A stretch of 64,000 bases of DNA, taken from contig NZ_LPUT01000012.1 in NCBI RefSeq assembly GCF_001563475.1, positions 425,761 through 489,760 on the forward strand, read 5' to 3'. This DNA comes from Sporosarcina sp. HYO08 (GTDB lineage: Bacteria > Bacillota > Bacilli > Bacillales_A > Planococcaceae). How positions within the stretch are numbered: the first letter of the stretch is position 1; each line of letters opens with the position of its first letter. The position numbers were made by a program, and so were the translations under genes. Positions 1 through 12,481 of this stretch are shown piece after piece. The notes beneath the pieces were generated by a model that did not search any database, had not been told where the DNA came from, and saw only the letters and a program-made list of their open reading frames with translations.

Positions 1-1722
1 ATGCCGCCGATGCCGATGGACGAACAAATGACAACACAACCGAAAGATGGGTCGGCTGTACTCATTCAGGCGTTGAAGGATCAAGGTGTCGACGTTATTT
101 TCGGATACCCTGGAGGAGCGGTCTTGCCAATTTACGATGCCCTTTACAAAAATCCGATTTCACACGTACTTGCACGTCATGAACAAGGCGCTATTCATGC
201 GGCTGAAGGTTATGCACGCGTGTCTGGGAAACCTGGAGTTGTCATCGCAACTTCTGGACCGGGCGCAACGAACCTCGTAACGGGAATTACGGATGCAATG
301 ATGGATTCACTTCCGCTTGTTGTGTTTACTGGCCAAGTTGCCAATACGGTAATCGGAACAGATGCATTCCAGGAAGCAGATATCATCGGCATTACACAAC
401 CGATTACAAAACATAATTACCAAGTGAACGATATCGCAGATCTGCCCCGTATCATTAAAGAGGCATTTCATATCGCATCAACTGGACGCCGAGGACCTGT
501 CGTTGTCGATATTCCAAAGAACATTGCATCAGAAATGTTCGTTGAAGTAGAAGCGTCCGATCAAGAAGTAAATTTACCGGGGTATCAACCAACAACGATT
601 CCGAATTTCTTACAAATACAAAAAGCAGTGCGAGCGATTGCGGCAGCAGAAAAGCCGTTGATCCTTGCGGGTGCGGGTATCTTGCACGCCCAAGCGATGG
701 ATGAATTAAAAGAGTTTGTTGAAAGACACCAAATTCCAGTAACAAATACATTACTAGGACTTGGCAGTATCCACGGTGAACATGAGCTATTCCTTGGAAT
801 GGCCGGGATGCACGGTACGGTAACATCTAATATGGCTTTAAGCGAATGTGATGTACTTGTTAACATCGGGGCCCGTTTTGATGACCGTTTAACAGGGAAT
901 TTAGAAACATTTGCACCGAATGCAACCGTTATTCATATCGATATTGACCCAGCCGAAATCGGGAAAAACGTCCCAACAGAAGTGCCGATTGTAGCGGATG
1001 CAAAAGAAGCATTGGGTGCATTGCTTACACATCAAGTAGAGTCCCCGAACACAAAACAATGGTTGAACTACTTAAGGGAATTGCAGGATAAATTCCCACT
1101 TTGGTACAACGAAGATGAAAATGAATTACTTCCGCAACAGGCGCTTGAAATTATTCATCGTGTTACAAAGGGAGATGCCATTGTCTCAACAGACGTTGGT
1201 CAACATCAAATGTGGACGGCTCAATATTATAAGTTGAATAACCCAGATCATTGGGTAACATCAGGCGGACTTGGAACGATGGGCTTCGGCTTCCCAGCTG
1301 CAATCGGTGCACAAATTGCGAAGCCGGACAAAACAGTCATTGCGGTTGTCGGAGACGCAGGTTTCCAAATGACTGCACAGGAATTATCATTGCTGCAAGA
1401 AATGCATATTCCCGTTAAAGTTGTCATTTTAAACAACGAAGCACTTGGAATGGTTCGCCAGTGGCAAGAAACGTTTTACGAAGAGCGCTACTCACAATCG
1501 TTAATTCCGGTACAACCAGATTTCGTTAAGCTGGCAGAAGCATATGACATCAAAGGTTATCGGATCAAGACATTTGAAGAAGCGGAAACAATCTTTGAAG
1601 AAGCTCTCCTATCCGACGAACCGGTATTAATTGACTGCCGCGTGAAACGTCAAGAAAACGTCTATCCAATGGTAGCGCCAGGAAAAGGATTAAATGAAAT
1701 GATTGGGGTGAGCCGAAAATGA
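1..1722 (+). CDS. ilvB: Acetolactate synthase large (catalytic) subunit
   Basis: Condenses two pyruvates, or pyruvate and 2-ketobutyrate, to acetohydroxy acids: the first common step of valine, leucine and isoleucine synthesis. The 573-aa protein has the three-part ThDP enzyme layout. The N-terminal PYR domain carries GYPGGA and the cofactor-activating Glu in HEQGA (E61). A central domain follows. The C-terminal PP domain has the GDAGFQM...NN metal/ThDP motif (from about residue 451). The open frame starts with ATG at the first base of the window, so the promoter and any leader attenuator are out of view and the exact start is unsure; ATGs at 10, 16 and 28 are alternatives. It overlaps ilvN by 4 nt (ATGA), implying translational coupling. 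First visible gene of a seven-gene ilv-leu operon. Confidence 0.95.
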   Translation: MPPMPMDEQMTTQPKDGSAVLIQALKDQGVDVIFGYPGGAVLPIYDALYKNPISHVLARHEQGAIHAAEGYARVSGKPGVVIATSGPGATNLVTGITDAMMDSLPLVVFTGQVANTVIGTDAFQEADIIGITQPITKHNYQVNDIADLPRIIKEAFHIASTGRRGPVVVDIPKNIASEMFVEVEASDQEVNLPGYQPTTIPNFLQIQKAVRAIAAAEKPLILAGAGILHAQAMDELKEFVERHQIPVTNTLLGLGSIHGEHELFLGMAGMHGTVTSNMALSECDVLVNIGARFDDRLTGNLETFAPNATVIHIDIDPAEIGKNVPTEVPIVADAKEALGALLTHQVESPNTKQWLNYLRELQDKFPLWYNEDENELLPQQALEIIHRVTKGDAIVSTDVGQHQMWTAQYYKLNNPDHWVTSGGLGTMGFGFPAAIGAQIAKPDKTVIAVVGDAGFQMTAQELSLLQEMHIPVKVVILNNEALGMVRQWQETFYEERYSQSLIPVQPDFVKLAEAYDIKGYRIKTFEEAETIFEEALLSDEPVLIDCRVKRQENVYPMVAPGKGLNEMIGVSRK

Positions 1723-2234
1723 AACGAGTAATCACAGTAACTGTTATCAATCAAAGTGGTGTATTAAATCGAGTAACCGGCTTACTCATGAAAAGACAAT
1801 TTAATATCGAAAGCATTACGGTCGGCCATACCGAGCAACCTGGTATATCCAAAATGACATTCATCGTCAATGTTGAAGATGAACAAAAAGTCGAGCAGCT
1901 GATCAAACAAGTGTCCAAACAAATTGACGTACTGAAAGTGAATGACATAACTGATAAATCGATTGTCATGAGAGAACTCGCGCTTGTGAAAGTCGTTTCA
2001 CCACCAAGTGTTCGAAGCGAAATGAACAGCATCATTGAGCCATTCCGTGCGAGAATCCTTGACTCAAGCAAAAATGTTGTGACCTATCAAGTCGTTGGGC
2101 ATCCAGATAAAATTGAAGCATTCATTGAATTACTCAAGCCATATGGCATTAAAGAATTGACACGAACAGGTGCTACGGCAAGCGTTCGTGACATGCAAAA
2201 ATTGCCGACAACCCAGTTATCCATTTTAAAATAA
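1719..2234 (+). CDS. ilvN: Acetolactate synthase small (regulatory) subunit
   Basis: Regulatory partner of IlvB that activates the catalytic subunit and gives valine feedback control. This 171-aa protein has an N-terminal ACT domain (about residues 3-78, with the pattern [15 protein letters not shown]) and a C-terminal ALS small-subunit domain (about 85-160), which is the usual length for the family. The start ATG overlaps the ilvB stop. The gene is called ilvH or ilvN depending on species; function is not in doubt. Confidence 0.95.
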   Translation: MKRVITVTVINQSGVLNRVTGLLMKRQFNIESITVGHTEQPGISKMTFIVNVEDEQKVEQLIKQVSKQIDVLKVNDITDKSIVMRELALVKVVSPPSVRSEMNSIIEPFRARILDSSKNVVTYQVVGHPDKIEAFIELLKPYGIKELTRTGATASVRDMQKLPTTQLSILK

Positions 2235-2248
2235 TAGATAAAAAATAA

Positions 2249-4835
<2,587 letters not shown>

Positions 4836-4895
4836 ACTACTGATAAGAGACGGAATATTCCGTCTAATGAAACTAAAACAAGGAGGAGAAGTTCT

Positions 4896-5996
4896 ATGGA
4901 AAAGAGAGTAGCGGTATTACCAGGTGACGGCATTGGGCCGGAAGTAACTGCAGCAGCAGTAAGGGTGTTGGAAGTAATTGCACGTCGCTTCAATCATACA
5001 TTTCATATAGAATTCGGTGCGATCGGCGGCGAAGCAATTGATAAATTCAACGACCCACTGCCAGAAGATACAATTAAGCTTTGTGAAGAGAGTGATGCCG
5101 TACTTCTCGGTGCAGTCGGAGGACCAAAATGGGATCAAAATCCTTCAGCGTTAAGACCAGAAAAAGGACTCCTTGCGATTCGGAAAAAGTTTGACCTATT
5201 CGCAAACTTGCGTCCTGTAGCGGCGGTTCCGGCTTTGCTCCATGCTTCTCCTCTAAAAGAAGAAGTTGCAAAAGAAGTTGACATGATGATTGTCCGTGAG
5301 TTAACAAGCGGTTTGTACTTCGGTCAACCGAGCCGCCGTACAGAAAAATCGGCTGTCGATTCCCTTGTCTATACAAGAGAGGAAATTGAACGCATTGTTG
5401 ACAAAGCGTTTGAGCTGGCACGTTTACGTAAAGGGAAAGTAACATCTGTGGATAAAGCAAACGTATTGGAATCGAGTAAGCTTTGGCGTGAAATCGTTGA
5501 GGAAAAGAAAAAAGAATATCCGGATATTGAAGTGGAACATGCGCTCGTTGACTCCTGTGCAATGAAACTCATCACAAACCCAGGTGCATATGACGTCATT
5601 GTCACTGAAAATATGTTTGGAGATATTCTAAGCGATGAAGCTTCTGTTATTACAGGTTCACTTGGCGTTATGCCCTCAGCAAGTGTACGTTCTGATGGAT
5701 TTGGACTATACGAACCCGTTCACGGTTCTGCCCCTGAAATCGCGGGACTCGGTCTAGCAAATCCGGCTGCTGCAATATTATCGGCTGCTATGATGTTAAA
5801 ATATTCATTTGGAATGGAAACGGAAGCAGCAGAAATTGAAAGAGCAGTGAACGCGGTATTTGAAGAAGGCAGCTTCACAGCAGATCTTGCGGGGCCAGGT
5901 CAACGTGTATTATCGACAAAGGAATGGACAGATACAGTAATCAATGAACTTGATGTACAATCCGTTTCGGATAGCATTATGTTGTCGTACGTATAA
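4896..5996 (+). CDS. leuB: 3-isopropylmalate dehydrogenase
   Basis: NAD-dependent oxidative decarboxylation of 3-isopropylmalate. The 366-aa protein has GDGIGPEV near the N-terminus, the substrate loop LLAIRKKFDLFANLRP and the family signature NMFGDILSDEASVITGSLG. A good AAGGAGGAG site precedes the ATG. Sixty bases separate it from leuA. A hairpin follows in the leuB-leuC gap (see 6019-6055), which could set relative levels of the two operon halves. Confidence 0.95.
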   Translation: MEKRVAVLPGDGIGPEVTAAAVRVLEVIARRFNHTFHIEFGAIGGEAIDKFNDPLPEDTIKLCEESDAVLLGAVGGPKWDQNPSALRPEKGLLAIRKKFDLFANLRPVAAVPALLHASPLKEEVAKEVDMMIVRELTSGLYFGQPSRRTEKSAVDSLVYTREEIERIVDKAFELARLRKGKVTSVDKANVLESSKLWREIVEEKKKEYPDIEVEHALVDSCAMKLITNPGAYDVIVTENMFGDILSDEASVITGSLGVMPSASVRSDGFGLYEPVHGSAPEIAGLGLANPAAAILSAAMMLKYSFGMETEAAEIERAVNAVFEEGSFTADLAGPGQRVLSTKEWTDTVINELDVQSVSDSIMLSYV

Positions 5997-6018
5997 TCGA
6001 ATAAAAGCAATTTACTTA

Positions 6019-6055
6019 GAAGGGGAAGTTGGGCAAATCCCAACTCCCCCTTTCT
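6019..6055 (+). terminator. Hairpin in leuB-leuC gap
   Basis: A GC-rich stem in which GAAGTTGGG pairs with CCCAACTC around a short CAAAT loop, flanked by GGGG and CCCC, and followed by TTTCTAATA. The U-tract is weak, so it may be a partial terminator or an mRNA stabiliser/processing site rather than a full stop, because leuC-leuD clearly belong to the same pathway. Confidence 0.45.
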
Positions 6056-6083
6056 AATACATATATGGGAAGGAGCAGCGCAA

Positions 6084-7493
6084 ATGGCGAAAACAATTAT
6101 TGAGAAAATTTGGGAACAACATATCGTATACGAAGAAAAGGGGAAACCGGATTTACTCTATATCGATCTTCACCTTTTACATGAAGTAACGTCCCCGCAA
6201 GCGTTTGAAGGTTTGCGTCTGGCGAACCGAAAAGTGCGCAGACCAGATCTTTGCTTTGCGACGATGGATCATAATGTGCCGACAAAAAACTTGCCGATTA
6301 TTAAAGATCCAATTGCCAAAAAACAAATTACAACGCTAGAAAAAAACTGTCAGGAGTTTGGGATTGAACTTGCAGACATGGAACATCCAGACCAAGGGAT
6401 TGTTCATATTATCGGACCAGAGCTTGGCTTAACACAGCCTGGTAAGACGATTGTTTGTGGGGATAGCCATACATCTACCCATGGTGCATTTGGCGCCATT
6501 GCATTTGGTATTGGAACGAGTGAGGTTGAACATGTTCTTTCAACACAAACATTATGGCAAGCTAAACCAAAAACGATGGAAATCCGTATCAATGGAAAAC
6601 TTGGCTTTGGCGTTACTGCGAAAGATGTCATCTTGGCGATTATCGCAAAGTTTGGCATTGATATGGGAACAGGTCATATTATCGAATACACGGGCGAAGC
6701 CATTCGTAACTTGACGATGGAAGAGCGTATGACGATCTGTAATATGTCCATTGAAGCAGGTGCGAAAGCAGGATTGATCAGCCCGGATGAAACGACAATT
6801 AATTATTTGAAAGGCCGTCGTTATGTCCCGCAAGGCGAAGCGTTTGAACAAGCTGCACAAAATTGGTTAGCACTTGCAACAGATGAAGGTGCAACGTATG
6901 ATACGGTTTTAGAAATCGATGCGGACGAAATTGAGCCATTTGTCACATGGGGAACAAATCCTTCAATGGGATCGGGCATTAACGCTCACGTGCCATTTGC
7001 TGCTGATTTCAAAGAAGAGTCAGATCGCGAAGCATTAAAAAAGGCACTTGCTTACATGGGATTAGAAGAAGGACAACCATTAACTTCTATTGATATTCAG
7101 CACGTCTTTATCGGCTCCTGTACGAATGCACGACTAAGTGATTTACAGGCAGCTGCAGAAGTAGTGAAAGGGAAAAAAGTACATCCTTCTGTTACAGCAA
7201 TCGTTGTGCCGGGCTCTCGCACAGTGAAAAAGCAGGCGGAGGAAGAGGGCCTAGACGCCATTTTCCTAGAAGCTGGTTTTGAATGGCGCGAATCAGGCTG
7301 CAGTATGTGTCTTGCGATGAATGATGATGTTGTTCCGGCTGGCGAACGCTGTGCTTCAACGTCCAATCGAAATTTTGAAGGTCGTCAAGGTGCGGGCTCC
7401 CGTACGCATTTGATGAGTCCGGCAATGGCAGCTGCTTCAGCGATCTCAGGGCATTTTGTTGACGTACGTGAAATGGTTGCAGCGAAGGCTTAA
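6084..7493 (+). CDS. leuC: 3-isopropylmalate dehydratase large subunit
   Basis: Aconitase-family [4Fe-4S] enzyme that isomerises 2- to 3-isopropylmalate with LeuD. The protein is 469 aa. Cluster ligands are visible in [11 protein letters not shown] and in the C-terminal [11 protein letters not shown] (CxxC). The [20 protein letters not shown] block is the family signature. GGAAGGAG precedes the ATG. The gene is 20 nt upstream of leuD, as is usual for this two-subunit enzyme. Confidence 0.95.
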   Translation: MAKTIIEKIWEQHIVYEEKGKPDLLYIDLHLLHEVTSPQAFEGLRLANRKVRRPDLCFATMDHNVPTKNLPIIKDPIAKKQITTLEKNCQEFGIELADMEHPDQGIVHIIGPELGLTQPGKTIVCGDSHTSTHGAFGAIAFGIGTSEVEHVLSTQTLWQAKPKTMEIRINGKLGFGVTAKDVILAIIAKFGIDMGTGHIIEYTGEAIRNLTMEERMTICNMSIEAGAKAGLISPDETTINYLKGRRYVPQGEAFEQAAQNWLALATDEGATYDTVLEIDADEIEPFVTWGTNPSMGSGINAHVPFAADFKEESDREALKKALAYMGLEEGQPLTSIDIQHVFIGSCTNARLSDLQAAAEVVKGKKVHPSVTAIVVPGSRTVKKQAEEEGLDAIFLEAGFEWRESGCSMCLAMNDDVVPAGERCASTSNRNFEGRQGAGSRTHLMSPAMAAASAISGHFVDVREMVAAKA

Positions 7494-7513
7494 GTTGAAG
7501 GAGGAAATGCGAA

Positions 7514-8101
7514 ATGAAACCAATTAATGAAGTTGTTAGTGTGATCACACCATTAGATCGAAAAAATGTCGATACAGACCAAATTATTTCAAAAGAATTT
7601 TTGAAACGAATCGAACGAACTGGATTTGGAAAGTATCTATTCTATCATTGGCGTTTTGATGAAAATGGACAGGAGAAAAAAGACTTTATCCTAAATGATG
7701 AGCGTTATAAAGAGTCAGAAATTCTGGTCGCTCACGAAAACTTTGGATGCGGATCTTCCCGGGAACATGCGCCGTGGTCAATTATGGACTATGGGTTCAG
7801 AGTTGTCATCGCTCCAAGTTTTGCAGATATATTCCATAACAATTGCTTTAAAAATGGAATTCTTCCTATTAAACTTAGCGTTGCGGAAGTCGAAGAGTTA
7901 TTGGCGAATGGGCAGCAGGAACCTTTTAAAGTGGAAGTAAATCTAGAAGAGCAGACAGTTACGGCGCAGGATGGAAAAGTCTATTCGTTTGAGATTGATC
8001 CGTATCAAAAACAAATGCTTTTAAATGGCTGGGATGAAATTTCATTGACATTCCAATACGAAGAGCATATTGCTGCATTTGAGGAAAAACAACGAGTTTA
8101 A
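7514..8101 (+). CDS. leuD: 3-isopropylmalate dehydratase small subunit
   Basis: Swivelling small subunit that completes the LeuC active site. It is 195 aa with the signature NFGCGSSREHAPW at about residues 77-89 and NNCFKNGILPI further on. An AAGGAGGAAA site precedes the ATG. It is the last gene of the operon and is followed by a strong terminator at 8119-8154. Confidence 0.95.
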   Translation: MKPINEVVSVITPLDRKNVDTDQIISKEFLKRIERTGFGKYLFYHWRFDENGQEKKDFILNDERYKESEILVAHENFGCGSSREHAPWSIMDYGFRVVIAPSFADIFHNNCFKNGILPIKLSVAEVEELLANGQQEPFKVEVNLEEQTVTAQDGKVYSFEIDPYQKQMLLNGWDEISLTFQYEEHIAAFEEKQRV

Positions 8102-8118
8102 TAGTCAAAAATACCGAA

Positions 8119-8154
8119 CCCTCTTCTTGCTAGTCAGCGGAAGAGGGATTTTTT
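8119..8154 (+). terminator. Terminator of the ilv-leu operon
   Basis: Perfect 8-bp stem CCCTCTTC / GAAGAGGG with a 13-nt loop, followed by a T-run. It lies 18 nt after the leuD stop. Confidence 0.85.
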
Positions 8155-8238
8155 ACTAATAGGTCTTTTTGTTAGATTGAAATTTCAGTCAATATTAGAA
8201 ATAAACATATAGATGTAAACATACATATAAAGGACAAA

Positions 8239-8934
8239 CTAAAATCCAAGAACTGTCCGCACGTCACTCATATACTTCTGGCTGACTGGCAATTCGGTTC
8301 CATCCTTTAATGTTAGGACTAGATTTGAAGAAAAGTCTCTTGCAATACGTCGTATAAATTGAATATTCACGATATAAGAGCGATGTGTCCGCAGAAAGAA
8401 ATTCGGTAGTCTTGGATGCAAATCTTTTAATGTATAGCCAATATGATATTGTTCTCCTTCTGCATAAAACCAAGTTTTCTTATTTAAACTTTCGATATGT
8501 GTAATATGTTCAACCGGTATTGGACTCCATTCTTCCTCTTGTTTACCAGTCAGGAAGGAAAAGGTTTCAAGTATTGGAGCCCGATAAGTGGGCGGCAAAA
8601 TGATAATGAGGGCACCGGGCTCTCCTTCAACATCGATCGGGTAGCCGATCCCGTAATAGGGTGTTCCGAATAACTTATCGTCCATACATTGTTCGACTTT
8701 ACTGCGTTGCTCAATCACTTTCTCCGCTAGGCTTCCGGGAGAGATTGGTTCGCCCTCTTTTAAGCGAATATCGTACTTTCCAGGAACATAGTCAATGTAC
8801 TGTGTACCAATCGCGATTGCTATTGAAGCATCTTTCGGTATCCAATCTTCCATGATTCCAGTGTATTGTCGTACAGATTCTTTCAATTTCTTCCAAACCT
8901 CCTTGTAATCGATCATCAAATAAAGCAGTTTCAT
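8239..8934 (-). CDS. LytTR-domain DNA-binding regulator without receiver domain
   Basis: The C-terminal ~100 residues form a LytTR DNA-binding domain: the HITHIESLNKKTWFY region, FFLRTHRSYIVNIQFI and the terminal LPVSQKYMSDVRTVL. The first ~125 residues are not a response-regulator receiver (no phospho-acceptor Asp pocket seen). They read as a small sensory domain with GTPYYGIGYPI and a proline-rich link, of unknown ligand. The longest frame starts at 8934, but AAGGAGG lies inside it about 11 nt upstream of an in-frame TTG at 8886, so the real start may be 8886 (215 aa). It is divergent from aceA, and palindromes in the shared promoter region make it a candidate regulator of aceA. That link is inference. 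Confidence 0.8.
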   Translation of the reverse strand: MKLLYLMIDYKEVWKKLKESVRQYTGIMEDWIPKDASIAIAIGTQYIDYVPGKYDIRLKEGEPISPGSLAEKVIEQRSKVEQCMDDKLFGTPYYGIGYPIDVEGEPGALIIILPPTYRAPILETFSFLTGKQEEEWSPIPVEHITHIESLNKKTWFYAEGEQYHIGYTLKDLHPRLPNFFLRTHRSYIVNIQFIRRIARDFSSNLVLTLKDGTELPVSQKYMSDVRTVLGF

Positions 8935-9002
8935 CCAATTATATTCTATTTCGTCTTAAAAAAACACCTTTTTGTCAGAATGCACAGACAATTTAGAAAT
9001 TC

Positions 9003-9046
9003 TGTTATATATTACTGTATAACAACATTAACTGTTATGAAACAGT
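9003..9046. promoter_or_regulatory. Two palindromes in the lytTR-aceA divergent promoter region
   Basis: TGTTATA (9003-9009) and TATAACA (9018-9024) form a 7-bp inverted repeat with an 8-nt spacer. Seven bases later ACTGTT-ATGA-AACAGT (9031-9046) forms a perfect 6-bp palindrome. Both lie between the divergent starts. They are operator-like, and the cognate regulator is not determined. Confidence 0.4.
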
Positions 9047-9110
9047 GTTGTAGAATAGTTTCTTAAGATAAAAACAAAATTTGCTAGATTAAAGGGAAGG
9101 TGTGATGGGA

Positions 9111-10394
9111 ATGAGTACAAGACAAGAACAAATTGCGCAATTGGAAAAAAGCTGGGCAAAGGATGAAAGATGGAAAGGGATTAAACGTCCATACTCCGCA
9201 GAAGACGTTGTAAAACTTCGCGGATCCGTTCAAATTGAACATACATTGGCGAAAAAAGGATCTGAACGTCTATATAAATCATTGCAGACGGAAGATTTCA
9301 TCAATGCACTCGGTGCGTTAACTGGTAACCAAGCAGTTCAACAAGTAAAAGCGGGATTACAAGCAATCTACTTAAGTGGATGGCAAGTGGCAGCAGATGC
9401 AAACCTTTCTGGTCAAATGTATCCTGACCAAAGCCTCTACCCAGCAAATAGTGTGCCAGCTGTTGTTAAACGGATTAACCAGGCGTTACAGCGGGCCGAC
9501 CAAATTGACCATGCAGAAGGACGGGATGATGGATTCGATTGGTTCGCTCCAATTGTAGCAGACATGGAAGCAGGTTTCGGTGGTCCCCTAAACGTATTTG
9601 AACTCATGAAAGGCATGATTGAATCGGGAGCGGCAGGCGTTCACCTTGAAGACCAGCTAGCATCTGAAAAGAAATGTGGACACTTGGGTGGAAAAGTTTT
9701 ACTGCCAACCCAAAATGCAATTCGCAATTTAACTGCAGCTAGATTAGCAGCAGATGTCATGGGTGTACCAACTGTGCTTATTGCACGTACGGATGCAGAT
9801 GCAGCGGATATGGTCACAAGTGACATTGATCCTGTTGATCAAAAGTTCATCACAGGAGAGCGTACGCCGGAAGGATTCTTCCGTACGAATGCTGGGATTG
9901 ATCAAGCGATTGCACGCGGCCTTGCATACGCACCTTACGCAGATTTAATTTGGTGTGAAACGTCAACGCCTGACTTGGAAGAAGCACAGAAGTTTGCGGA
10001 TGCTATTCATGCGAAATTCCCTGGGAAAATGCTCGCTTATAACTGTTCACCTTCCTTTAACTGGAAAGCAAATTTGGACGATGAAACGATTGCGAAATAT
10101 CAAGTTGAGCTTGGTAAAATGGGCTATAAATTCCAATTCGTTACACTTGCAGGATTCCACTCCTTGAATCACAGCATGTTCGAGTTGGCACATAGCTATA
10201 AAGATAAAGGAATGGCTGCATACTCTAAACTTCAGGAAGCTGAATTTGCAAGCGAAGACAAAGGATACACTGCAACAAGACACCAGCGTGAAGTCGGTAC
10301 TGGATACTTTGACGAAGTATCACAAGTTATTTCTGGCGGAACATCTTCGACAACTGCGATGCAAGGTTCCACAGAAACAGCGCAGTTTGCTTAA
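9111..10394 (+). CDS. aceA: Isocitrate lyase
   Basis: Cleaves isocitrate to succinate and glyoxylate, the first glyoxylate-shunt step. The 427-aa protein contains the catalytic [11 protein letters not shown] motif and the ICL/PEP-mutase barrel features ([29 protein letters not shown]). Three starts are possible (GTG 9102, ATG 9105, ATG 9111). The last is best spaced from GGGAAGG, and its protein begins [12 protein letters not shown]. No malate synthase gene is in the window; it may lie elsewhere. The downstream aminotransferase at 11181 could consume the glyoxylate. Confidence 0.95.
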   Translation: MSTRQEQIAQLEKSWAKDERWKGIKRPYSAEDVVKLRGSVQIEHTLAKKGSERLYKSLQTEDFINALGALTGNQAVQQVKAGLQAIYLSGWQVAADANLSGQMYPDQSLYPANSVPAVVKRINQALQRADQIDHAEGRDDGFDWFAPIVADMEAGFGGPLNVFELMKGMIESGAAGVHLEDQLASEKKCGHLGGKVLLPTQNAIRNLTAARLAADVMGVPTVLIARTDADAADMVTSDIDPVDQKFITGERTPEGFFRTNAGIDQAIARGLAYAPYADLIWCETSTPDLEEAQKFADAIHAKFPGKMLAYNCSPSFNWKANLDDETIAKYQVELGKMGYKFQFVTLAGFHSLNHSMFELAHSYKDKGMAAYSKLQEAEFASEDKGYTATRHQREVGTGYFDEVSQVISGGTSSTTAMQGSTETAQFA

Positions 10395-10472
10395 GCAGTT
10401 CAGCGCGGTGAAAATCAATTAGATGACCTTGCAAATGCCGCGCATCCATCATTGTTTTGATTGGAATTTGCC

Positions 10473-10497
10473 CCTATCTTCTTTCTTCGAAGATAGG
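10473..10497 (+). other. Hairpin after aceA
   Basis: Perfect 9-bp stem CCTATCTTC / GAAGATAGG with a 7-nt loop. No U-tract follows, so it is a weak terminator at best. It may separate aceA from the microprotein genes. Confidence 0.4.
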
Positions 10498-10540
10498 AGG
10501 CATTCCTTCAAAAATAAATAATTTTACAAAAGGAGAGATC

Positions 10541-10663
10541 ATGATGACGAAATCTATCAAACGATCCAAAAAGATTTGCCGGGAATGCGGCTGTGAGATT
10601 ATCGAGAAAGTAGAATCTGCCCTTTATGAATGCGAACATTGCATGAGGAAAGTTGTAGATTAA
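10541..10663 (+). CDS. Cysteine microprotein, tandem paralogue 1
   Basis: A 40-aa product whose core CRECGCEII...YECEHC holds two CxxC-like knuckles about 16 residues apart, so a small zinc ribbon is likely. AAAAGGAGAG precedes the ATG-ATG start. It is first of three tandem paralogues that share the CRECGCEI(I/V)E...LYECE(H/R)C core and differ at both ends. It recalls the YhfH-type microproteins at 39-40 kb but has a different scaffold. Function unknown. Confidence 0.75.
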   Translation: MMTKSIKRSKKICRECGCEIIEKVESALYECEHCMRKVVD

Positions 10664-10717
10664 AAGGTTAGAAGGCATGATTGCCAATAAAACTTCTTAA
10701 AATGGAGGAGATGTACA

Positions 10718-10834
10718 ATGAAAGAAATGATAAGAACGAACAAGATTTGCCGGGAATGCGGTTGTGAAATTGTTGAGAAAGTAGAATCTGCTCTGTATGA
10801 ATGTGAGCGTTGCATTGGTTTCTATGAAGAATGA
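10718..10834 (+). CDS. Cysteine microprotein, tandem paralogue 2
   Basis: A 38-aa product beginning MKEMIRTNK, then CRECGCEIVEKV and YECERC. TGGAGGAG lies upstream of the ATG. Its core is nearly identical to that of paralogue 1 at both DNA and protein level, which points to recent local duplication. Zinc binding is inferred from the cysteine spacing; no function is recognised. Confidence 0.75.
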   Translation: MKEMIRTNKICRECGCEIVEKVESALYECERCIGFYEE

Positions 10835-10868
10835 TTGAATTGGATGACAACGAATGGAGGCGTGGGGG

Positions 10869-11003
10869 ATGGGGAAACAGATGACTCAAAAGGAGATACA
10901 AAGAGTTAAAAAACATTGTCGTGAATGTGGATGTGAAATTGTCGAGCAGGTGGTCTCGCTGCTGTATGAATGCGAACGCTGTATTGGGATGAACGAAGTA
11001 TGA
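10869..11003 (+). CDS. Cysteine microprotein, tandem paralogue 3
   Basis: A 44-aa product with a longer N-terminus (MGKQMTQKEIQRVKKH), then CRECGCEIVEQV and YECERC. GGAGG lies just upstream. It is the most diverged of the three. A hairpin terminator follows at 11018-11072, so the three small genes probably form one transcript. Confidence 0.72.
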   Translation: MGKQMTQKEIQRVKKHCRECGCEIVEQVVSLLYECERCIGMNEV

Positions 11004-11017
11004 AGTATGTTGTGTAT

Positions 11018-11072
11018 TGGGGCGCTCCTTGAAGTCAACTTTGATTGACTGATGAGATGACGCCCTTTTCTT
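11018..11072 (+). terminator. Terminator of the microprotein cluster
   Basis: Outer GGGCG / CGCCC arms enclose a second stem AGTCAA / TTGACT, followed by TTTTCTTTT. Confidence 0.6.
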
Positions 11073-11180
11073 TTGGTGATTTTGATAATAAAAGGGTTTT
11101 TACAAAAGATCACGAAGTGAGAATACATAGCAAGATTACACAGAACGTGTAACGAAGTAAGCAGAGGGGATGAATGTTTG

Positions 11181-12353
11181 ATGAGGAACGAAGAAATGTT
11201 GTTAATACCGGGACCTACGCCGGTTGTCGATTCGATCTATGACGCGCTCGCGAGTGAAACGAGATCTCATACGGATCCTCGGTTTGTTGCAATTTATAAA
11301 AAGGTACTGGAACAGACACGTAATCTATTCAAAACGGATGGGGAAGTCTTTATCGTGTCTGGGTCTGGCACAATCGCAATGGAAATGGCGCTTGTTAATA
11401 CAGTTGCGGCTGGTGAGAAGATACTAGTCATTAGTCAAGGATATTTTGGTGATCGCTTCATTCCACTAGGGAAGGCGTTTGGGATTGAAGTGGATATTCT
11501 TCAGTCAGAATGGGGAAAGCAAGTGGATCCGGAAGATGTTGAGAAGCTACTTGGAGAAAAGCAATATAAGGCTGTTACGATTACACATGCAGATACTTCC
11601 ACTGGTGTTGCGGCAAATCTTGAAGCACTCGTGCCAATCATTAAGGAACATGGAGCACTTGTAATCTTGGACGGCGTTTGTGCAACTGCGGCCATGGAAG
11701 AAGATATGAGCAAAGTATATGGAAGCAATCCAAATGATAAAATTGACATCATTTTAACAGGGTCACAAAAAGCGATTGGCATTCCGCCTGGACTTGCAAT
11801 CATTGCTTTTAACCAAACTGCGTTAGAAGCACGTAAACAAATAGACCGTGTTCCCGCTTACTATTGTGATATTTATAATTGGCTGCCTATTATGCAGGAT
11901 CCATCGAAATACTTCGCGACCCCTCCAGTGAATTTAATTTATGCTTATGAGGAAGGAATGCGGCTCGTTTTAGAGGAAGGACTAGAGAAACGTTATGCAA
12001 GGCATGATGCGTTCGGAAGAGCAGTTCGAGCGGCGCTTTCTGAATACGGGATGACAGCACTTGCAGACGAATCAGTTGCAGCCTCCACATTAAGCTGTAT
12101 TCAATATCCAGAAGGTATTGATGATGCAGAATTCCGAGCAGCGTTAGCCAAAAAAGGCGTGATTGTGTCCGGTGCACTCGCACATTTGGCCGGAAAAGCA
12201 TTCCGAATTGGTCACATGGGGAATACGACAGCACAAATGCTTGAAAATGCGATTCAATACATTGGTGAAACACTCAATGAGCTTGGGCATAAGGCAGACA
12301 TTACAAAAGCAATGGAACGATTTAGATCAACGGTGTCTTTAGCGGTCAATTAA
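11181..12353 (+). CDS. Class V aminotransferase, alanine/serine-glyoxylate type
   Basis: PLP enzyme of the purine-catabolism/serine-glyoxylate aminotransferase family. It likely transfers an amino group to glyoxylate. It has about 390 aa, with the N-terminal IPGPTPV motif, the cofactor region SGSGTIAMEMAL and the PLP lysine in TGSQKAIGIPPG. The C-terminal VSGALAHLAGKAFRIGHMG segment is typical of the family. The ATG at 11181 is preferred over the TTG at 11178, with AGAGGGGA upstream. Placement after isocitrate lyase fits a glyoxylate-using role, but the exact substrate cannot be read from sequence. Confidence 0.85.
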   Translation: MRNEEMLLIPGPTPVVDSIYDALASETRSHTDPRFVAIYKKVLEQTRNLFKTDGEVFIVSGSGTIAMEMALVNTVAAGEKILVISQGYFGDRFIPLGKAFGIEVDILQSEWGKQVDPEDVEKLLGEKQYKAVTITHADTSTGVAANLEALVPIIKEHGALVILDGVCATAAMEEDMSKVYGSNPNDKIDIILTGSQKAIGIPPGLAIIAFNQTALEARKQIDRVPAYYCDIYNWLPIMQDPSKYFATPPVNLIYAYEEGMRLVLEEGLEKRYARHDAFGRAVRAALSEYGMTALADESVAASTLSCIQYPEGIDDAEFRAALAKKGVIVSGALAHLAGKAFRIGHMGNTTAQMLENAIQYIGETLNELGHKADITKAMERFRSTVSLAVN

Positions 12354-12389
12354 ACAGTGCGCTTTAGCTGCTATCATTTGTCAATAGGC

Positions 12390-12427
12390 AAACGATCCAC
12401 GGATACTCTTCCCATGGATCGTTTTTG
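12390..12427 (+). terminator. Terminator of the aminotransferase gene
   Basis: AACGATCCA pairs with TGGATCGTT, followed by TTTTTG. Confidence 0.75.
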
Positions 12428-12437
12428 TGTTTAACAT

Positions 12438-12476
12438 CTAAAAAACCGGGGTATGCTAGAAGCATAGATCCCGGTT
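12438..12476 (-). terminator. Terminator of the NlpC/P60-SLH gene
   Basis: On the minus strand AACCGGG pairs with CCCGGTT around an inner TATGCT / AGCATA stem, with six U residues after it. Confidence 0.75.
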
Positions 12477-12481
12477 AATGA

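Noticed and set aside
11076..11180. T-box or other riboswitch before the aminotransferase
   Set aside because: No T-box sequence or specifier-loop pattern and no antiterminator could be found.
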